This document shows, piece by piece, positions 8,764 through 16,744 of a DNA stretch of 64,000 bases; position 1 is the stretch's first letter, and the number at the start of each line of letters is the position of its first letter. This stretch comes from Acidobacteriota bacterium. GTDB taxonomy: Bacteria; Acidobacteriota; Vicinamibacteria; Vicinamibacterales; UBA2999. The stretch spans positions 48,489 to 112,488 of the forward strand of contig JAUSDY010000021.1 of assembly GCA_030650395.1 (NCBI GenBank), given 5' to 3'. The notes under the pieces were generated by a model that was not told the DNA's origin, made no database searches, and was given only the letters and a program-made list of their open reading frames with translations. The position numbers and the translations under genes are program-made.

Positions 8764-9183
8764 ATGACCGAGATCGAGCAACGCTTCTTCGACTTGACCA
8801 ACGTGCAGCGGCATCGCAACCGGCTGCGTCCGCTCGTCGAAGCGACGACCCTGACGATCGCCGCCAATCGCCACAGCGTAGACATGTTGCGCCGCCGCTT
8901 CTTCGGGCACGTCAATCCCGACCGGAAGACGCACGCCGATCGCATTGATGCGGTGTTGAAGTGGAAGTCGGGGGAAACCGCGGAGAACATCTGGATGCGC
9001 TCGGGTCCGGTGACCGCAGCGAACATTGCCAGGATTGTGGAGGAGGGCATCGCGCAACTGATGGCGAGCCGTCATCACCGGGCCAACATCCTGAGCCGCC
9101 GTTACACGCACATGGGTATGGGCGTGGCGCTCACGACGTCAGAGGTGCGCGTGACCCAGCTGTTCGCCCGTTTCGAACGCTGA
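8764..9183 (+). CDS. CAP/SCP-domain protein without signal peptide
   Basis: A 139-aa protein. It shows the CAP pattern: an N-terminal helix ending in N-x-x-R, then SVDM...FFGHVNPD (His of the CAP cavity), AENIW, HRANILSRRYTHMGMGVA and a final strand. CAP proteins are normally secreted, and no signal peptide is visible here. It lies 23 nt after the ABC-F gene, so it may be co-transcribed. Function is unknown. Confidence 0.7.
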   Translation: MTEIEQRFFDLTNVQRHRNRLRPLVEATTLTIAANRHSVDMLRRRFFGHVNPDRKTHADRIDAVLKWKSGETAENIWMRSGPVTAANIARIVEEGIAQLMASRHHRANILSRRYTHMGMGVALTTSEVRVTQLFARFER

Positions 9184-9203
9184 GTCACGCGACCGGTGTC
9201 TAT

Positions 9204-10394
9204 CTAGAAGTGGATGCGCACGCCACCCCAGAGCAGGTAGTTGTCCTTCAGGCCGTCCGCGAAGAAGAGCCGGCTCTGGCCAACGAAGTGGGCACGGTCC
9301 GACGACCCAAGCGGCACGCCGAAGTGCAGCAATAACCCCGGCACGGTCTCGTTGGCGAAGTCCCACACTGTGAGGCCGGTGCCGATGAAGCCCCTGCCGA
9401 TGTACTTGTTCAGTTCGAGGTCGGCGAACACCGCGTGCTCACGCACCTTGTTGTCGTCGCTGACGAGGCTGAGGCCGAGCCCGACGGCGCCATTCAGTTC
9501 CGTGTCGTTCGAGAACCGCTTGCCCGCGCCGAACTTGAGGCCGAGCAGCGGTGAGCACTGGGCGTACTCGCCGGCTCCCGCGTTGGCGAACGCCTGCCCG
9601 CCACCAATGGTTTCCAGCGGGAGGTCCCGCACGCGGCGTTCTTTACCCGCGAGGATGTCGAAGAAGAACGGCTTCGCCTTGACGGTCTGAAGGGCCGGCG
9701 GCGGCGCCATCACTGGCGGCGGGGGCGGCGGGGGCGGCTCAACTCGCGGCGCGGGCGGCGGCGGTGGCGGCTCAACGCGCGGAGCCGGCGGCGGAGGCGG
9801 CGGAGGCGTTTCGCGGCGGGCCTCCTGGAAATTCACCAGCGACAGGTTGCCGCACGGCTTGGGCACGACGAACGTGTAGACGCCCCGGCTATTGGTCACG
9901 CGGAACAGGAACGCCCCGAACGTCTGACGCCCGGCCCAGCGGAATTTATTAATCATGCCCGGCGTGCGATCGCCACGGCCGATGTTGGGACGGTACGCCA
10001 TCCACTCGAGCGTGCCGCCGATCGGGAAGTCGCACTCGAGCAGCACGCCGTCCGCCGGCGTCGCGCCGACGCACGAACCACCCTTGGTCGAGGGCGCGCC
10101 ACCCGACAGCACGGCCACGACGGCATCTGCCGAGTCGGAAATGCCGTTGTCGCTCAGGACCTTGCGAATGTCGTCCGCCATCCCCTTGGTGCTTGCCATC
10201 CGCTTGAGGCTTGCCGGATTGGTCAGCGCGGGCCGATAGAAAGAGGTCGTGCCGCCGAGACGGCGCGCATTGCGATACCCATCCGCATCCGTGCGCGGCT
10301 GGGCGGTGGCCACCGAGGCCGACATCAGAGCCACGACGACCGCAAGCGCCGCGCTCACTGCCGTGCGTCTGATCAACAAACTTCTCGCCTTCAT
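9204..10394 (-). CDS. secreted protein with polyproline linker and outer-membrane beta-barrel-like C-terminus
   Basis: A 396-aa protein. Signal peptide about 1-32 (ending SVATAQ). Residues 33-195 form a globular domain that I do not recognise, with Cys in GGSCVGATPADGVLLECDF that may form a disulfide. Residues 196-235 are a low-complexity linker of repeated Pro runs with APRVEP spacers. The remainder has alternating strands and ends in the aromatic-terminated GGVRIHF, which fits an outer-membrane barrel signature. It may bridge the periplasm by its rigid linker. No named family. Confidence 0.65.
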   Translation of the reverse strand: MKARSLLIRRTAVSAALAVVVALMSASVATAQPRTDADGYRNARRLGGTTSFYRPALTNPASLKRMASTKGMADDIRKVLSDNGISDSADAVVAVLSGGAPSTKGGSCVGATPADGVLLECDFPIGGTLEWMAYRPNIGRGDRTPGMINKFRWAGRQTFGAFLFRVTNSRGVYTFVVPKPCGNLSLVNFQEARRETPPPPPPPAPRVEPPPPPPAPRVEPPPPPPPPVMAPPPALQTVKAKPFFFDILAGKERRVRDLPLETIGGGQAFANAGAGEYAQCSPLLGLKFGAGKRFSNDTELNGAVGLGLSLVSDDNKVREHAVFADLELNKYIGRGFIGTGLTVWDFANETVPGLLLHFGVPLGSSDRAHFVGQSRLFFADGLKDNYLLWGGVRIHF

Positions 10395-10676
10395 AAGAGT
10401 CCTCCGAGTCGTGGCACAACGCCTACTGCGCCCGACGATGCATTACCGCCTGCGGTCTACCCAACCACGAGGGCGCGCCCGCCAAAAACGACCGCCACCC
10501 ACTATCTGGGCGGTGGCTTCAGGTGCACAATCTGCAAGAGCGCTGCCAGCGCTGAGATGTGGAATTTCGCTAAATGCGCCTCAGTTGGGCTGTTTATGAC
10601 TGAATTAAGGCAATACAGGTCGCAGGAATTCCGGTCGCACTACCCTCCCTACGGCTGAGCAGGCTCCGTTAGGCCT
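10395..10676. other. intergenic region before cassette A
   Basis: There is no coding signal here on either strand. The segment holds the 5' region of the minus-strand outer-membrane gene and an imperfect hairpin around 10490-10515 (CCGCCACCCA...TGGGCGGTGG). Degenerate units of the 18-nt array may begin near 10620. Confidence 0.4.
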
Positions 10677-10754
10677 GACGGGAGGGAACCACTGGTCGGG
10701 AGGGAATCTCCTGTCGGGAGGGAAATACCTGTCGGGAGGGCACTACTTGTCGGG
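10677..10754. repeat. cassette A, left array (18-nt units, GTCGGGAGGG core)
   Basis: Four exact-spaced 18-nt units start at 10677, 10695, 10713 and 10731, plus a partial unit at 10749. Each has G[A/T]CGGGAGGG followed by 8 variable bases. The right-hand array at 11277-11342 carries the same core in inverted orientation. Confidence 0.9.
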
Positions 10755-10900
10755 TTTCTTATCCGGCAACTCTTGTTACTTCGAGCAACTGAAGTTACCG
10801 CGAGTTTCTTGAGAAACGACAACGACGGTTGCGCACCCGCGCGATAAACGCCGAAATCCCTAACGATTTCGGGGGCACGATTGATGCTCGCGCCGACGCC

Positions 10901-11263
10901 ATGGCTTCCATTACTTCGTATCGGGATTTGGATGTGTGGATGATTGCCATGGACCTGGTCGATCGGGTCTATGGGGATGTGAAGGCGATGCCGCGGGTTG
11001 AGTTCGACCTGCGACGTCAGATTACGAAGGCCGCGACTTCCATTCCATCCAACATCGCCGAAGGCTGGCGGCGAAAACGACGACGGCCGGCGTACGCCAA
11101 CCATGTCTCAATTGCGATGGGCTCCCACGGCGAACTCGACACCGAGTTAGAGATCTGTTTTCGAAACGGTTTTCTCAATCGTGCGGATTGCGCCGAGACC
11201 GTGAAACTGCTGGCTCGAGTTGGATCGATGCTCGATCGACTCTACGACTCACTCGACCCGTAA
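10901..11263 (+). CDS. four-helix-bundle protein (23S rRNA-IVP / bAvd-like), cassette A
   Basis: A 120-aa protein of the four-helix-bundle family best known as the protein encoded in 23S rRNA intervening sequences and as the Avd accessory protein of diversity-generating retroelements. The start at 10901 (MASITSYRDLDVW) matches the usual N-terminus. Diagnostic blocks are YRDLDVW, TSIPSNIAEGWRR (about 46-58) and SHGELDTELEI. It is highly basic between helices (RRKRRRP). It stands alone, with no reverse transcriptase, rRNA or template repeat nearby, and is bracketed by inverted 18-nt arrays. The family members form homopentamers (known for Avd) and may bind nucleic acid. The role here is unknown. 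Confidence 0.88.
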   Translation: MASITSYRDLDVWMIAMDLVDRVYGDVKAMPRVEFDLRRQITKAATSIPSNIAEGWRRKRRRPAYANHVSIAMGSHGELDTELEICFRNGFLNRADCAETVKLLARVGSMLDRLYDSLDP

Positions 11264-11276
11264 GTGAGGGCTAGCA

Positions 11277-11342
11277 CCCATCGACAGGGGTTGCCGTCCC
11301 GACAAGAGGTGCCCTCCCGACAAGAGGTGCCCTCCCGACGAG
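11277..11342. repeat. cassette A, right array (inverted 18-nt units)
   Basis: Units start at 11277, 11295, 11313 and 11331 with CCCTCCCGAC as core, the reverse complement of the left array. The array runs up to the stop codon of the next gene (11343-11345). Confidence 0.9.
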
Positions 11343-12764
11343 TTACTTAACGCCTCCCGTCGGAGCTTTTGTGCCTCCCGTCCGGATCACGAGCACTTTG
11401 TCGATGCGACGGCCGTCCATGTCGATGACCTCGAACTTCATGCCGCCCCACTCGAAGGCATCTGCAGTCTTCGGGACGCGGCCGAGGCGCGCCATGACGA
11501 ACCCGCCGATGGTGTGATACGCGCCGGCCTCGCCCTCGGGCAGCGAGTCGATGCCGAAGTGGGTGGCGACCTCTTCGATCGGCGCCGAGCCTTCGACCAG
11601 CCACGAGCCGTCGGGGCGCGCGACGAAGGCGCCCACCGCTTCGCTGGCGTCGCCCGGCAGATCGCCGACGATCGCGATGAGCAGGTCCGTCACCGTGACC
11701 AGGCCCTCGACGGCGCCGTACTCATCCATCACGAGCGCGACGTGCTTGTGCGAGCTGCGGAACGACTCGAGCAGCTGCACCGCCGGCATCGAATCGGGCA
11801 CGAACAGCGCTTCGCGCGTCAGCGTGCGAAGCTGAATGGGCGTGCCCTTGAACGCCTGCGGCAACATGTCGGCGGATCGCACGATGCCGAGCACGTTGTC
11901 GAGGCCGCCCTGGCACACCACGAACTGCGTGTGGGCGTGCGAGGCGAGAAACGCCTTCAGCTCGTCGGCCGACGCATCGACGTCGATCCATTCGATGTCG
12001 GGCCGCGGCGTCATGATCGCCGCCACGGGTTGATCGCCCAGCTGAAACACCCGCTGCACGATGTTCTCTTCGGTGGCGCCGACGGCTCCGGTTTCGGCGC
12101 CCTGACTGATGAGCGCCTTGATCTCGTCTTCGGTCAGGTGCGGCTCGGCCTCACCCTTGATCCCGAACACGCGCAGCACCAGGTTGGTCGACGCGGTGAG
12201 CAGCGCGACGATGGGGGCGCCCAGGCGCGACAGCCACAGCATGGGCCGGGCGACCCACGACGCGATCGTTTCCGGATTGTTGAGCCCGATGCGCTTGGGC
12301 ACGAGCTCGCCGATGATCAGCGAGAGAAACGTGATGCCCGCCACGACCACGCCGAGCGCGATCCCTTCGGCATAGGGCGCCAGCAGTTCGACATTGCCGA
12401 TCGGCACCGCCAGCTGCTCCGCGAGCGTGGCGCCACCGTAGGCGCCGGCCAGCACCCCGACCATCGTGATGCCGACCTGCACGGTGGCGAGGAACTGGTT
12501 GGGATCGTGCGCGAGTGCGAGCGCGCTCTTGGCGCGTTCGTCGCCATCCTCGGCGCGTTGCTTGAGCCGGACCTTCCGGGCAGCCACGACGGCGATCTCC
12601 GACATCGCGAAGACGCCGTTGGCGAGAATCAGCAGGAAGATGATGACGAGTTCGGTGCCGATGAGCCGTATTGTACGCCCTTCGTACCGCGATTCCGGCC
12701 GCTCGACCGGGCCACCCGAACCCCGGGTGCACCGGCACGTATAGTCAGGTAGCCCAATGCTCAC
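11343..12764 (-). CDS. CNNM/HlyC-type membrane protein with CBS pair and CorC domain
   Basis: Protein with an N-terminal CNNM (DUF21) membrane domain starting at about ELVIIFLLILANGVFAMSEIAVVAARK, a CBS pair in the middle (APQ/VMTPRPDIEW to the VTVTDLL block) and a C-terminal CorC_HlyC domain. These proteins are linked to Mg2+/Co2+ export or regulation. The start is uncertain: there is no ATG before the first membrane helix, and the nearest in-frame GTG is at 12764, which overlaps the ATG of the divergent ABC gene by 8 bp and adds about 35 residues with no domain character. An alternative non-standard start nearer 12665 is possible. Confidence 0.82.
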   Translation of the reverse strand: MSIGLPDYTCRCTRGSGGPVERPESRYEGRTIRLIGTELVIIFLLILANGVFAMSEIAVVAARKVRLKQRAEDGDERAKSALALAHDPNQFLATVQVGITMVGVLAGAYGGATLAEQLAVPIGNVELLAPYAEGIALGVVVAGITFLSLIIGELVPKRIGLNNPETIASWVARPMLWLSRLGAPIVALLTASTNLVLRVFGIKGEAEPHLTEDEIKALISQGAETGAVGATEENIVQRVFQLGDQPVAAIMTPRPDIEWIDVDASADELKAFLASHAHTQFVVCQGGLDNVLGIVRSADMLPQAFKGTPIQLRTLTREALFVPDSMPAVQLLESFRSSHKHVALVMDEYGAVEGLVTVTDLLIAIVGDLPGDASEAVGAFVARPDGSWLVEGSAPIEEVATHFGIDSLPEGEAGAYHTIGGFVMARLGRVPKTADAFEWGGMKFEVIDMDGRRIDKVLVIRTGGTKAPTGGVK

Positions 12765-14070
12765 ACTGACTGACCTCCGCAAAACCTTCGGCAAGACCGT
12801 GGCGGTCGACGGCCTTTCGCTCTCGGTTCGCAAGGGCGAGCTGTTCGGTCTGTTAGGCCCGAACGGCGCCGGCAAGAGCACCACCGTCAGCCTGTCAGTC
12901 GGACTGCTGGCGCCTGATTCAGGACAGGTCTCGATCGAAGGGCTCGGCAACCCGATGGAGCCGGCCGTTCGGCAGCGCATCGGTGTGGCGACGCAAGCCG
13001 TCGCGCTCTACGAGCAGCTGAGCGGCGAAGAAAACCTGCGGTTCTTCGGCGAGGTCTATGGCCTCAGCGGCGCGACGCTGTCGTCGCGCGTGGCGTGGTG
13101 CCTCGATTTTGTTGGACTGACCGATCGCAAGGGCGATCGGGTGGGCACCTACTCAGGCGGCATGAAGCGCCGGCTCAACCTCGCCGCCGCGCTCGTGCAC
13201 GAGCCCGACCTGCTGCTGCTCGACGAACCCACCGTGGGCGTCGACCCGCAATCGCGCAACAAGATTTTCGAGAACATCGAGACGCTGCATCGCGAGGGCC
13301 GCACCATCATTTACACGACGCATTACATGGAAGAGGCCGAGCGCCTTGGCGACCGCACCGCCTACATCGTGATCAAGCCGGGGTTCGGCACCGCCTCGGA
13401 ACAGATGTTTTACGGCTCGCCGAGAGAAATCGAGCTCGGCGTCGACCCGCGGCGCCAGGCCGAGGCCGGCATGGTGGAAGGCCTGCTGATGAAACACGCC
13501 TCCGCCGACATGCAGAAGATGTTTACCGACCCCGCGGCCTCCGCGCAGATGGCGGAGAAGGCGCTGGCCGACATCAAGCGGGCACCCGCAGGGGTAGCTC
13601 CCCAGCTGGCCCCCGTGGAACGGTTCCTCGGCGAGCTCAAAACCTTCATGGGCTCGGCGGCCTCCGCCGGTCCAGGCGCCGCTGCGGGCGGATCCAACGA
13701 ATGGCAGCCGCTCAAGATCACTGCGAAGGATGTGGCCCGCGAGTATCGCGGACCGCAGAACGCCTTCGACATCACGTTTCCCCAGGGCGTGATCTGGGGC
13801 TCGATCGGATGCGTGATGACGTTCGGCATCAGCCTGGTGACCGAACGCACGCACGGCACGCTGGTCCGCTTGCGCATGGCGCCGCTCAACCGGGGGCAGA
13901 TTCTCGGCGGCAAGGCACTGGCGTGTTTTCTCTCGATCATGCTCGTGGAGGTGATCTTCGTGATCTTCGTGTGCTTCGTGGTTGCCTTTAAATATACTCA
14001 CCTGATGCGAAAGTCGCTGCTGGCGAGTTCCGTCATCCTGGTATACGAATTACTTCCGCTGACATGTTGA
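12757..14070 (+). pseudogene. ABC transporter ATPase fused to an ABC-2 permease remnant (deletion chimera)
   Basis: A 437-aa reading frame. Residues 1-205 are an intact ABC ATPase: GPNGAGKSTT (Walker A), [15 protein letters not shown] (signature), [11 protein letters not shown] (Walker B) and the His of TTHYMEEAE. At about residues 205-212 (GDRTAYIV) it passes without a stop into the body of an ABC-2 permease (KPGFGTASEQMFYG, ITFPQGVIWGSIGCVMTFGISLVTERTHGTLVRLRMAPL, GGKALACFLSIM), so the ATPase C-terminus and permease N-terminal helix are gone. The permease part is cut again after VEVIFVIF by a 9-nt tandem array and ends in unrelated sequence. It cannot form the usual six-helix channel, so it is most likely a remnant. 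The junction has a short shared GDR. Confidence 0.75.
13951..13986. repeat. 9-nt tandem array (GTGATCTTC)
   Basis: Four units of GTGATCTTC or a variant lie exactly where permease homology stops in the ABC chimera. It looks like a deletion endpoint. Confidence 0.65.
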
Positions 14071-14894
14071 AGCGCAAAACAGAAGGGTCCGTGCTGTGCA
14101 CGTCGTGCGGCGTGCTGGTCGGCGTGAACGACGACAGCTGTTACAACTGCGGCCGCCGCAATCCCGGCTTGTGGGGGTTCGCGCCGCTGCTGCGCAGCCT
14201 CGGCAACGATTTAGGCTTCGTCAACATCGTCACCGGCGGAACCGTGATCCTGTTCCTGCTGTCGCTGGTGATGTCGCGTGACGGCGCGAGCATGGGGCTG
14301 ACACCCCACAACGCGGCGCTGCGCGTGCTCGGCGCGAGCGGCGCGTCGCCGGTGTTCGAGTTCGGATGGTGGTGGACGGTGCTCACGGCCGGATGGCTTC
14401 ACGGCGGCATACTGCACATCTTCTTCAACGTGCTCTGGATCCGCCAGCTGGGACCCGAGATCGCGAATCTGTACGGCGCCGGGCGGATGATCATCATCTA
14501 CACGGTCGCGGGAGTCACTGGCTTCACCTTGAGCTCGGTACTGGGGCTGGTTTCAATTCCTTTCTTTGGGGCGTACGTCACCGTCGGTGCGTCGGCATCG
14601 ATCTTCGGATTCCTCGGTGCGCTCGTCCATTACGGACGGCGCACCGGCAGCAGCCACATTGGCCAGGCAGGCCTGCAATATGCGCTCATCATGGGCGTGA
14701 TGGGCCTGGTGATGCGCGGCGTCGACAACGGCGCGCATCTCGGCGGATTTCTCGGCGGCTATCTCGCCTCGCTCATCCTCGATCCGCTGAAGAAAGAACG
14801 CATCGACCACATCGCGATCGCGGTCGGCTGCCTGGCGATCACCTTCATCGCGATTCTTTACACCGTCATTAGCGCAATGCCCTACCTCAAATAA
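14064..14894 (+). CDS. rhomboid intramembrane serine protease with N-terminal zinc ribbon
   Basis: A 276-aa protein. Residues 12-29 hold CTSCG and CYNCG, a probable zinc ribbon. The membrane part has about six to seven helices. The family residues are visible: HIFFN (His118, Asn122), GASAS with the catalytic Ser177, and the His225 of NGAHLGGFLGG. It cleaves transmembrane substrates within the bilayer. The start overlaps the end of the ABC chimera by 7 nt. The present overlap may follow from the deletion that truncated that gene. Confidence 0.9.
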   Translation: MLKRKTEGSVLCTSCGVLVGVNDDSCYNCGRRNPGLWGFAPLLRSLGNDLGFVNIVTGGTVILFLLSLVMSRDGASMGLTPHNAALRVLGASGASPVFEFGWWWTVLTAGWLHGGILHIFFNVLWIRQLGPEIANLYGAGRMIIIYTVAGVTGFTLSSVLGLVSIPFFGAYVTVGASASIFGFLGALVHYGRRTGSSHIGQAGLQYALIMGVMGLVMRGVDNGAHLGGFLGGYLASLILDPLKKERIDHIAIAVGCLAITFIAILYTVISAMPYLK

Positions 14895-14901
14895 TCAGTG
14901 C

Positions 14902-16062
14902 CTACTTGGTCGCGGTCGCGCCCTTCCTGGTCACGAGCTTCTGCACGCGCCAATTGATCAACTCGCCCACCCAGATTTCGTTTTCCGACGGACACGCGAT
15001 GGCGTGAATCCATCCGAACTCGCCGAGGTTGCGTCCCGGTTGCCCGTAGACGCCGAGCAGCTTGCCGTCGAGCGACACCTTGTAAATGCGGCTTGGGTAG
15101 AGATCACCGACGAACAACACCGGGTTCGGGCCGGGCGTCATGCACAGCGCATCGGGCGCGCCGGGCGCGAGCGATCCGGTCGTGGCATTCGGCGCTTCCT
15201 GGCCGTAGACAATCTTGCCGCGCGTCGTATCAACCGGAACGTCGATGGTGAACTCGCGAAGGTACTTGCCCGTATTATCGAGGACCTGGATCCGGCGGTT
15301 GCCGCGATCGGCGACATAGATTTCATCTTTCGGCCCCACCGCGATGCCGTGCGGCGTGTCGAACTGTCCTGGCCCCTTGCCGAGCGAACCCCAGCTGGCG
15401 ACCCACTCGCCTTTCGCATTCACCTTGGCGACGCGTGAATTAACGTAGCCGTCGCTGAAGTAGGAATTGCCCTGGGAATCCCACGCGACGTCGGTCGGCT
15501 GATTGAACGCGTTGTCGCGATGCACCGGCACCGGATTGCGCGGGTTGTTGTTGGGCGGAACGGTCACCGCCACGCCGGCCCGCTGCAGGAGGCCCGCCAT
15601 CTGCGACGCGTAATCGGGCGGGACGTCCAGGTGCGACGATTCGCCCTTGCGTCCGAACACCCACACGACGCGGCCCTGCGGGTTGAACTTCAGGATCATG
15701 TTCGAGCCCTTGTCGACGACCCAGATGTTGTCCTGCTTGTCGACGCGCACCGCATGCGCGTAGGCCCAGGCGAAGTTGTTCTTGCCGATCTCGCGGACGA
15801 ACTTGCCCTTGGGATCGAACTCGAGCAGCTGCGAGGCAGTGGCCATGTAGGCCGGCCCGACCGAATTGCCGCGCGAGAACACGAAGACGTGTCCCTTCGC
15901 GTTCACGGCGACACCGGCGATCTCGCCGAAGTGCATATCCGAGGGCAGGGTCAGCGGATCCGGAACCGATTCAAATGGCAGTTCCGGAACCGCAGGTGTC
16001 TGAGAGGCCACAGGGGCCATGAACCAGGTGACGAACGAGACGGCGAAAAGTAGGCGCTTCAT
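14902..16062 (-). CDS. secreted NHL-repeat protein
   Basis: A 386-aa protein with a signal peptide (MKRLLFAVSFVTWFMAPVASQ). The start at 16062 is preferred to 16071 because it sits directly at the signal. Repeated blocks such as G-x-x-x-D-x-x-G-N-x-W/Y-V-x-D and FDTPHGIAVGPKDEIYVADRGNRRIQVL form NHL blades of a beta-propeller. Related proteins are annotated as peptidylglycine-lyase-like (PAL) or simply 6-bladed propellers. The catalytic site is not obvious here, so a binding or structural role is equally possible. Confidence 0.8.
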   Translation of the reverse strand: MKRLLFAVSFVTWFMAPVASQTPAVPELPFESVPDPLTLPSDMHFGEIAGVAVNAKGHVFVFSRGNSVGPAYMATASQLLEFDPKGKFVREIGKNNFAWAYAHAVRVDKQDNIWVVDKGSNMILKFNPQGRVVWVFGRKGESSHLDVPPDYASQMAGLLQRAGVAVTVPPNNNPRNPVPVHRDNAFNQPTDVAWDSQGNSYFSDGYVNSRVAKVNAKGEWVASWGSLGKGPGQFDTPHGIAVGPKDEIYVADRGNRRIQVLDNTGKYLREFTIDVPVDTTRGKIVYGQEAPNATTGSLAPGAPDALCMTPGPNPVLFVGDLYPSRIYKVSLDGKLLGVYGQPGRNLGEFGWIHAIACPSENEIWVGELINWRVQKLVTRKGATATK

Positions 16063-16080
16063 GGCGCACATCTTACGCTA

Positions 16081-16203
16081 CAGGGCCTCGCTTCGCTCGG
16101 TAAGCGGCGCCTCCGGCGCCATAAGGCCGGCCTTCGGTCGCTGGTAACGGGAAGGCCGCGCCTTCGGCGCGGTAGGACCGCGCTTTACCCTACGGCCCGG
16201 GTC
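16081..16203. repeat. cluster of GC hairpins with TTCG/TCCG loops
   Basis: At least three small hairpins in a row (GGCGCC-TCC-GGCGCC, GGCCGGCCTTCGGTC, CCGCGCCTTCGGCGCGG), ending GCTTTACCCTAC. The segment fills the gap between two minus-strand genes and resembles REP-type clusters. Confidence 0.6.
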
Positions 16204-16223
16204 CGTGCGACGCGCGGCCGCTG

Positions 16224-16709
16224 CTACCTGCCTTCCCTGCCACGGTTAAAGACCAACTTACGATCGGTTCGTTCGTTGCCGCGCCAGAACGTCGATTCCG
16301 CGACCATCGTCTGACCGTTGTCGCTGAGGTGCCGGACCTCTTTGAACTTCGCCGTGATGCGGATGAGCAGCACGGATGCCCGTTGCGTGCCCTCGGACAG
16401 CAGCTTGTCGCCGTCCCAACGCGACCGCGCGGTGATCTCGGTGTTGCCCGCTCGGCTCGTGCTCTCGCTGCCGTCGAGCGCGTACCTGATGACCCGCGGC
16501 TCGCCGCCGACGAGAGTTCGCTCGAAGACGATCTCGCGAGCGGACTGCCGGACCACGAGCGTCACTCCCTTCCGCTCATCGTCGCGGAGCCCGACGCTCA
16601 GCGCCGCATTGAGCAGCCAGGTACCCGAGAAATCCGGGCGCGTCTGAGCGGTGACCTCCACGGCCAATGCCAGAACGAACACCATGTTGCGAGCAAATCC
16701 CCATCTCAC
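16224..16709 (-). CDS. secreted protein of unknown function (161 aa)
   Basis: A signal peptide (to about residue 22, VTAQ) is followed by RPDFSGTWLLN, a start common in acidobacterial periplasmic proteins of lipocalin-like fold (FSGTW...L). The body is mainly beta-strand with alternating polar and hydrophobic residues (VTLVVRQSAREIVFERT, RKLVFNRG). No catalytic motif. Possibly a small-ligand binder. It lies just downstream of the ADOP gene. Confidence 0.6.
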   Translation of the reverse strand: MRWGFARNMVFVLALAVEVTAQTRPDFSGTWLLNAALSVGLRDDERKGVTLVVRQSAREIVFERTLVGGEPRVIRYALDGSESTSRAGNTEITARSRWDGDKLLSEGTQRASVLLIRITAKFKEVRHLSDNGQTMVAESTFWRGNERTDRKLVFNRGREGR

Positions 16710-16744
16710 GCGGTGCCTCCCCTCCCAGGATCGATTTGGTCAAC

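Noticed and set aside
10901..11263. Diversity-generating retroelement (Avd-like protein)
   Set aside because: No reverse transcriptase and no template/variable repeat pair near either four-helix gene.
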